Source of the DNA: Nitrososphaerota archaeon
GTDB lineage: Archaea > Thermoproteota > Nitrososphaeria_A > Caldarchaeales > Wolframiiraptoraceae
Length of the DNA stretch: 51,578 nt
Direction: 5' to 3'
Assembly (NCBI GenBank): GCA_021163925.1
Contig: JAGGTD010000063.1
Coordinates: forward strand, 1 to 51,578
The position numbers were made by a program, and so were the translations under genes. The notes below the pieces were generated by a model. It was not told the DNA's origin. It did no database searches and saw only the letters and a list, made by a program, of their open reading frames with translations. Shown piece by piece: positions 46,367 through 51,578 of the stretch (positions are counted from its first letter, which is position 1; the number at the start of each line of letters is the position of its first letter).

Positions 46367-47026
46367 TTGGGGCTCCTAGAGCTATTCGTCCTAGTGGTGT
46401 CATTATCGGCTTCAGGAGTCCTTTCTCCAGGCCCACTCTTCTTCATCACGGTCGAGAACGCCTTGAGGAGCGGTGGGAGAAGTGGTTGGGTCGTGGCCCT
46501 AGGCCATATGTCCTTCGAGCTCCCACTCGTCCTAGGATTGGCCTATGGTGTCTGGGGCTTCTTGGCGAATAAGCTGGTGAGATTTGCGATAGGCTTGTCG
46601 GGCGCGGCGGCCATAATCATATTCGGGGTCCTCCAAGCCAATTCATCATATCAGGGGCTTAGGAGAGGAGATGATCTGAAGGCTGATAATCGAGATTTGG
46701 AGCTTGGAGGAGGTTGGTTCTTTAGGTCTTTTCTAGTGGGGTTGACCTTCACGGGCTTAAACCCATACTTCTTGATCTGGTGGTTCACGGTTGGGTTGAG
46801 CCTGATAACCTACGCTCTTGAGATGGCCTCGATCCCAGGAGTCCTGATAATGTATCTATTCCATATCTGGATGGATTACGCCTTCCTTGGAGCGATCTCC
46901 CACCTCACGGCCACGGGCCGCAAGACCTTAAAGACGAGGCATCTACACATGGTCTCACTTATATTATCTATAGCGTTGATCGGGATCGGTGGATGGATCC
47001 TAGTCCAGACGATAACCTCTTTATAG
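46367..47026 (+). CDS. LysE-family transporter-like membrane protein
   Basis: SASGVLSPGPLFFITVENALRSGGRSGWVVALGHMSFELPLVLGL; TTG start. Confidence 0.8.
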   Translation: MGLLELFVLVVSLSASGVLSPGPLFFITVENALRSGGRSGWVVALGHMSFELPLVLGLAYGVWGFLANKLVRFAIGLSGAAAIIIFGVLQANSSYQGLRRGDDLKADNRDLELGGGWFFRSFLVGLTFTGLNPYFLIWWFTVGLSLITYALEMASIPGVLIMYLFHIWMDYAFLGAISHLTATGRKTLKTRHLHMVSLILSIALIGIGGWILVQTITSL

Positions 47027-47050
47027 ATCTCTAAACGAGTTTTTCTCGGA

Positions 47051-47353
47051 TTGTGGAAGGCCTTAGCTATCGTCGCCGCATTCATAGTCACGACCAGCAT
47101 ATCGCTGATACTCTACTGGAGAATCTCCTCCAAGATTGAGGAGTATGAGGAGGTCTCTCTAGGGGGTGAGGTGGATGAGGAGGCTTTGAAGAGACTGCGC
47201 GAGGCGTTGAGACGCTATCGAGAGCCTAGCGCCGAAGAGCTGTTGGCCGAGCTTAAATCTATTAGTTCTAAAGCCGAGAAGTTCTTGAATGAATCGAGGC
47301 GAGATTCTGAGGGCGAGGGATGTGGCGATAGCCGAGGTGTTGAAGGAGCTTAG
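47051..47353 (+). CDS. Single-TM protein of unknown function
   Basis: N-terminal TM then charged helical region; overlaps rpiA. Confidence 0.5.
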   Translation: MWKALAIVAAFIVTTSISLILYWRISSKIEEYEEVSLGGEVDEEALKRLREALRRYREPSAEELLAELKSISSKAEKFLNESRRDSEGEGCGDSRGVEGA

Positions 47354-47999
47354 GGATGGGATGGTGATAGGTCTTGGAAGTGGGACGACCATTGCCCGGC
47401 TTATGGAGAGGCTCGGGAACTATGTAAAGCGGAATGAGCTGAAGCTATCATTCATCCCATCCTCACTCCAAGCCAAGCAGCTGATAATTGAAGGTGGATT
47501 CAAGCTGACGAGTTTAGATGAGTGTCCTAGGCCGGATCTAGTCCTAGATAGCTTCGATCAAGTAGATGAGTCTGGGAATGCGGTCAAGGGAGGTGGAGGA
47601 GCGCTTCTGAGGGAGAAGGTGTTGGCCCAAGCGGCCGAAAGAGTGGTTTACATCGGGGATTTCATGAAGCTTAAGCCTAGGCTGGATATGCCCATCCCAG
47701 TCGAGGTCTTAGAGTATGCGTTTCCACATGTGAAGAGTGTCTTGAATGGCTGGGGGATGGAGATAAGGCTTAGATTAGGGAAGGGGAAGATGGGCCCTAT
47801 CATAAGCGATAATGGAAACCTTATCGCCGACGTTGAGGCTGGGGAGCTGGAGAACCCGGAGGAGCTCGATGAGAGGCTTAGATCCATCGCCGGAATATTG
47901 GAGACCGGAATATTCCCAAGGTTGGCAGATTTGATCCTAATAGGCTATCCACATGGCGAGGTTAAGAGAATAGTTGTTGAGCGCAGAAAGATCTTTTAG
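47289..47999 (+). CDS. rpiA: Ribose-5-phosphate isomerase A
   Basis: GLGSGTT, LDSFDQVDESGNAVKGGGGALLREK and GNLIADV. Confidence 0.95.
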   Translation: MNRGEILRARDVAIAEVLKELRDGMVIGLGSGTTIARLMERLGNYVKRNELKLSFIPSSLQAKQLIIEGGFKLTSLDECPRPDLVLDSFDQVDESGNAVKGGGGALLREKVLAQAAERVVYIGDFMKLKPRLDMPIPVEVLEYAFPHVKSVLNGWGMEIRLRLGKGKMGPIISDNGNLIADVEAGELENPEELDERLRSIAGILETGIFPRLADLILIGYPHGEVKRIVVERRKIF

Positions 48000-48028
48000 A
48001 AAAAATGGGATGAGGTTGCGCTGAACAT

Positions 48029-48736
48029 TCACTCCTTCTTCTCTAAAGCTCTAGCGCTCTCGCTCGCCCTCTTCAACCAATCCTCGGACTTCTTGGCCAC
48101 GTAGTCTTTCAACCCAAACCCTAATGCAAGGCCTATTCCCAACGCTATCGCCCCCGCGACGCCCCAAGAGATCGCTGTAACAACCACGTTTAAGATGCTT
48201 ACATCGATCTTCATCGTCGATAGACCGATTATTATGACGACGAGATAGAGTATTCCGCGGACGGCTAGGGAGACCAGAGAGGCATACTCTATCTTGGCCT
48301 CCCTGCCGACGGCGGTTATGGCGTCTCCTATGAAGTCTGCTATCATCAACCCAAAGATCAGGATGACTATTCCGGCTATGAGGCTTGGGAGATACTCGAC
48401 GACCATCTTCATGTAATAGGTCAAGACGTCTATCTGGAGGACGTTGACGGCCGCGAAGACCGCTATCAAGTAGATGAAGACTCTCACTAGGATGTCGAAG
48501 AACTTAGGTGTGGGGACTCCAGCCCTCTCTATCGCCCTCCCAATAGAGGTTTTCCTCAACGCGTCGTCGACGCCAGCTCTATCGAGGATCCTTGAGATGG
48601 CGGCTCCAACCCCTCTCCCCACGGCCCAGCCTATTATCAGGATTATTATCGCTCCGATGATCCTCGGCAGAAACGCCACAAATTGGCTGACCAAATTCGT
48701 AATTATTTCGAGAGGCATAACGTTGAATAAATTCAT
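48029..48736 (-). CDS. MscS-like TM-helix membrane protein
   Basis: RIIGAIIILIIGWAVGRGVGAAISRILDRAGVDDALR and related repeated pattern; no clear MscS beta domain. Confidence 0.7.
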   Translation of the reverse strand: MNLFNVMPLEIITNLVSQFVAFLPRIIGAIIILIIGWAVGRGVGAAISRILDRAGVDDALRKTSIGRAIERAGVPTPKFFDILVRVFIYLIAVFAAVNVLQIDVLTYYMKMVVEYLPSLIAGIVILIFGLMIADFIGDAITAVGREAKIEYASLVSLAVRGILYLVVIIIGLSTMKIDVSILNVVVTAISWGVAGAIALGIGLALGFGLKDYVAKKSEDWLKRASESARALEKKE

Positions 48737-48757
48737 TAGACCATATTTAAGCGTTCA

Positions 48758-49567
48758 TCACACCCGTTTTTGGATTATAAAAGCGCACCTCTCGGAGCCC
48801 ATAGCCAAGCACTCTACCTCCTCAGCATCCCATCGCTCACCCGTCGCGGCCTCGAGATATCCCTCGATCACGCCTTTTGTGAAGAAGCATTGTGGGGAAT
48901 TATACTCATTTCTCATGGCTGCGCCTTCCCAGTTCTCGGCTAAGCCCACTATGATCGCGTCGTCCTCAACCTTCAACTCTTCTAGGAAGCAAAATCCAAG
49001 AGATTGTCCTATCATGAGCAGGACTCTGATAGCATTAACGGCATCCAAGCCCCTCACCATCTCTGAGAGAGCTTCATATGCCTCCCTCCCAACATCAACC
49101 CCCACAAGGTGTAGAAAGACTTTCGCGGCTCCTATTCCAAGTCTTTTACGAAATCCTCTAAACAGCCCCCTATACATGGGCTCTCTCATCACGACCGCCC
49201 TCCTATCAGCGACTATAAGTGGAAAGAATGGGACTAAGGCTAGATCATCCAGCGGTGAGTCAACTATCGCAGCGGATTTTGAGAATCCAAACTTCTTGAT
49301 GGCCTTGATAACCCTATTCGCGGCGTCGGGATCGCACTCCAAGAAGTAGCATACATCTATGAATGGATCTTTTAGACTCGATGGAACCATGTTTAAAATC
49401 TTACAATCCTCTGCTATTATCAACCTATTCAGCTCGCTGAGATTTTCATGAGTATTCTTCACATCTCTAACCAAGAGCACCTTGACGGACTTGTCTGGAA
49501 AATGTCCTAGGCATGATGTCTTATAGGGCTTAACATGTTTAAATGAAGCCGAATAAATTAGGGGCAT
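48758..49567 (-). CDS. V4R-domain protein (putative small-molecule sensor)
   Basis: C-terminal SPQCFFTKGVIEGYLEAATGERWDAEEVECLAMGSERCAFII. Confidence 0.75.
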   Translation of the reverse strand: MPLIYSASFKHVKPYKTSCLGHFPDKSVKVLLVRDVKNTHENLSELNRLIIAEDCKILNMVPSSLKDPFIDVCYFLECDPDAANRVIKAIKKFGFSKSAAIVDSPLDDLALVPFFPLIVADRRAVVMREPMYRGLFRGFRKRLGIGAAKVFLHLVGVDVGREAYEALSEMVRGLDAVNAIRVLLMIGQSLGFCFLEELKVEDDAIIVGLAENWEGAAMRNEYNSPQCFFTKGVIEGYLEAATGERWDAEEVECLAMGSERCAFIIQKRV

Positions 49568-49743
49568 AAGCTCTCTGAGCTGTCTAGATGCTCGGAATAT
49601 ATTAAGCTTTGCGAGGATTCATACTCGAGATCTGGACTAGAATAGATTTGGGCGATCTCACAATATTTCCATCGTATAATCTCGGGATTATAGTGAGGGA
49701 TTTGTGGGAGAACATATTAAAGGCGAGAGACTCCTAGGAAGGT

Positions 49744-50328
49744 TTGGTAAGTGTCGAAGATATGAGTGCTCCTGAAGAGTCTGAAGAGGTTAAGGAGCTT
49801 GCGAGGCTGAAAGACTACCTCGAGAGAAAGCTGAGTGAGCTAAGAAATGAGGTAAGCTTGCTTGAGAAGCTGGTAGAGTTCGTCGATGAGGAGCTGGCTA
49901 AGAAGAGCTTCAAGAAGGCCGCGGCGGTCAGGGAGAAGCCCGCTCCAAAGCCTCCGGAGACCGGGAGATTTAGAGTTCTTAGGTCGAGGAGTGGGGAGAT
50001 CTTGGCTAGGGTTGCGGTGGGCCGAGACGAGCTTAGATTCATCGTGAACCCAGAAATTGGGTTGACGAGAGATATGAGGCCATTCTCATCCTTCCTCATC
50101 CGAAAGGTCTTGGACGCGATGAGTAAGGCGGATAAGGAGAGGGTTGAGAAAGGATTGCTTCCACCCGGCTACGAGTTAAGCTATGAAATCAAATTAGATG
50201 GAGACCTCGTTAAGGAGATAGTTGTGAGGAACTTTAGGGAGGAGTATAGGCTTAGGGAGATAGTGAACGCCGTTAGATGGACTCTGGAGACAGCCGCGAG
50301 CGCCGCCCGCCAGCCTACTCGCCCATAA
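49744..50328 (+). CDS. Conserved-looking protein with N-terminal coiled coil, unknown function
   Basis: 194-aa ORF, Lys/Glu-rich coiled coil followed by an alpha/beta region; TTG start. Confidence 0.6.
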   Translation: MVSVEDMSAPEESEEVKELARLKDYLERKLSELRNEVSLLEKLVEFVDEELAKKSFKKAAAVREKPAPKPPETGRFRVLRSRSGEILARVAVGRDELRFIVNPEIGLTRDMRPFSSFLIRKVLDAMSKADKERVEKGLLPPGYELSYEIKLDGDLVKEIVVRNFREEYRLREIVNAVRWTLETAASAARQPTRP

Positions 50329-50734
50329 CCGTGACCATAATCCTCCTATTCCTAGCCCTAACATCGAGTTCGATCAAGATTATCTGTTGCCAGGTTCCGA
50401 GGATGAGTCTGCCGTCTTTCACCGGAACGCTTAGGCTTGGCCCAACTATCGCCGCCCTAACATGGCTGTGTCCATTATAGTCTCCCCACCTCAAATGATG
50501 CTTATACTCGATATTCTTGGGAGCTATTCTCTCCAATGCTCCTGGTAAGTCCTCCTTAAGCCCGGGCTCATACTCCATAGTCGTCACAGCGGCGGTTGAT
50601 CCTATCACGAAGACGTGGGCGACTCCATTCCTTACCCCAGATCTCTTAACGACTCTCTCAACCTCATCGCTTATATCGAGGATGTCCGTCTCCCCGCCAG
50701 TCTTAACCCTAACCTCTTCCTGATACACCCTCAA
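50315..50734 (-). CDS. YjbQ/UPF0047 family protein
   Basis: GVAHVFVIGSTAAVTTMEYEPGLKEDL, YKHHLRWGDYNGHSHVRAAIVGPSLSVPVKDGRLILGTWQQIILIELD. Confidence 0.95.
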   Translation of the reverse strand: MRVYQEEVRVKTGGETDILDISDEVERVVKRSGVRNGVAHVFVIGSTAAVTTMEYEPGLKEDLPGALERIAPKNIEYKHHLRWGDYNGHSHVRAAIVGPSLSVPVKDGRLILGTWQQIILIELDVRARNRRIMVTVMGE

Positions 50735-50805
50735 TTCTCCTCATTAAAATCCTTTCGAGGGGAACGCCATAAATATATCTCCCCCAATTCTACTCATGAT
50801 CAGTG

Positions 50806-51578
50806 ATGGTGAAGGGGAGAGCGCTCATCCTACTAACGATCACGGCCATGATCATATTCACGGCAACACCAATCACGGTTAAAGCAGATCCAAGCGTAAC
50901 CATAAAGATCTACACCCTAGACGATAAAAGATTGCCCGGAGCTTTTGTAAAGATAGAGAATGCAACGACAACCTTGAATGGGACGACGAATTCTAATGGT
51001 GAGGTCAGCTTCAATATAAACGAGACGGCAGTATACACGCTTAAAGTCTTCTATCCTCCGGGAAATCTCGTATATGAGAACTCCTCCTTTAGATATAATG
51101 AAACCGCTTATGGGAAAGTTGTGGTAAATGTTTTGAGCGGTTGGACAATAGGGGTTTGGGATCATGAGGAGAGGGATCCCGTTCCGGGGGCAAATGTCAC
51201 GATAACATTCGGCGGAAATAATTCAGTTAAATACTCAAGGTTAACTGGTGACGATGGTAAGGCTTCCTTCGGCCCTCTCCCATCCGGATCCTATGAAGTC
51301 GTTGTCCGGTTCAAGGATGTTGAGAAGGAGTCCACCGAGTCGGCCGACCCGGATCATAAGACTGTGAGCATAACTTTACCGCTTTACAGGGTTAACGTGG
51401 AGGTTAAGGATAGATTCGGCTCCCCAGTTGAGGGCGTCAAAGTATATCTCAAGCCAGATCTAGAAGAGGAGGCGATATCCGAGGATGAGACCGATGTTGA
51501 TGGGGAGGCTGTCCTAAAGCTCGTCCCAAATGGGAGATATTATCTTGAAGCCTACCTGAAGGGCATATTGGTCTATCA
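50806..51578 (+). CDS. Secreted protein with tandem carboxypeptidase-regulatory-like repeats (truncated by window end)
   Basis: Open frame from ATG 50806 to window end: MVKGRALILLTITAMIIFTATPITVKADPSVTIKIYTLDDKRLPGAFVKIENATT...; not in ORF track because it has no stop in the window. Confidence 0.8.
   Translation, partial: MVKGRALILLTITAMIIFTATPITVKADPSVTIKIYTLDDKRLPGAFVKIENATTTLNGTTNSNGEVSFNINETAVYTLKVFYPPGNLVYENSSFRYNETAYGKVVVNVLSGWTIGVWDHEERDPVPGANVTITFGGNNSVKYSRLTGDDGKASFGPLPSGSYEVVVRFKDVEKESTESADPDHKTVSITLPLYRVNVEVKDRFGSPVEGVKVYLKPDLEEEAISEDETDVDGEAVLKLVPNGRYYLEAYLKGILVY

Noticed and set aside
47289-47353. 65-nt same-strand overlap between the TM protein and rpiA
   Set aside because: rpiA may start slightly downstream; the upstream gene's Gly/Glu tail is weakly supported, so the overlap may be an annotation artefact.
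48474-49349. 291-aa plus-strand ORF
   Set aside because: Antisense to the MscS-like and V4R genes; composition is Ser/Thr/Ile-rich without domains.
1-51578. CRISPR arrays, transposons, prophage or canonical defence islands
   Set aside because: No spaced direct-repeat array, transposase, integrase or Cas-like protein was seen in the ORF translations or sequence reading.

Overview
The window is about 51.6 kb of gene-dense, probably thermophilic archaeal chromosome. The taxonomic guess (TACK/Thermoproteota-like) is inference from Alba, Mre11-Rad50, intron-containing tRNAs, archaeal-type ProRS and an ABC peptide-transport operon. It encodes roughly 50 proteins and 3 tRNA genes: Glu-CTC, Met-CAT with an intron, and His-GTG with an intron and an encoded G-1. 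I saw no CRISPR array, rRNA, prophage or transposase. Most genes are housekeeping or metabolic: GDH, PEPCK, pyruvate kinase, TIM, RpiA, thiolase, a HAD/ECH fusion, AOR with ferredoxin, and Nnr enzymes. The observations most worth a second look are: (1) a 895-aa family-5 solute-binding protein whose lobes appear in circularly permuted order; (2) a small membrane protein resembling the transmembrane domain of eukaryotic OST3/OST6 (TUSC3/MagT1), without its thioredoxin domain; (3) an NAD(P)H-hydrate epimerase fused to a dehydratase domain that has lost its catalytic motif, with an intact stand-alone dehydratase nearby; (4) a PIN-ATPase-KH protein with a destroyed P-loop; (5) a MiaB-like enzyme with a CX4CX2C cluster motif; (6) an array of phased overlapping palindromes directly upstream of an internally deleted archaeal AAA-ATPase relic, next to a tRNA gene; (7) a presenilin-like protease, a stand-alone JAMM protein, a Trm112-like protein and an AEP-primase-like protein. 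All family calls come from reading translated sequence. No database search was run.
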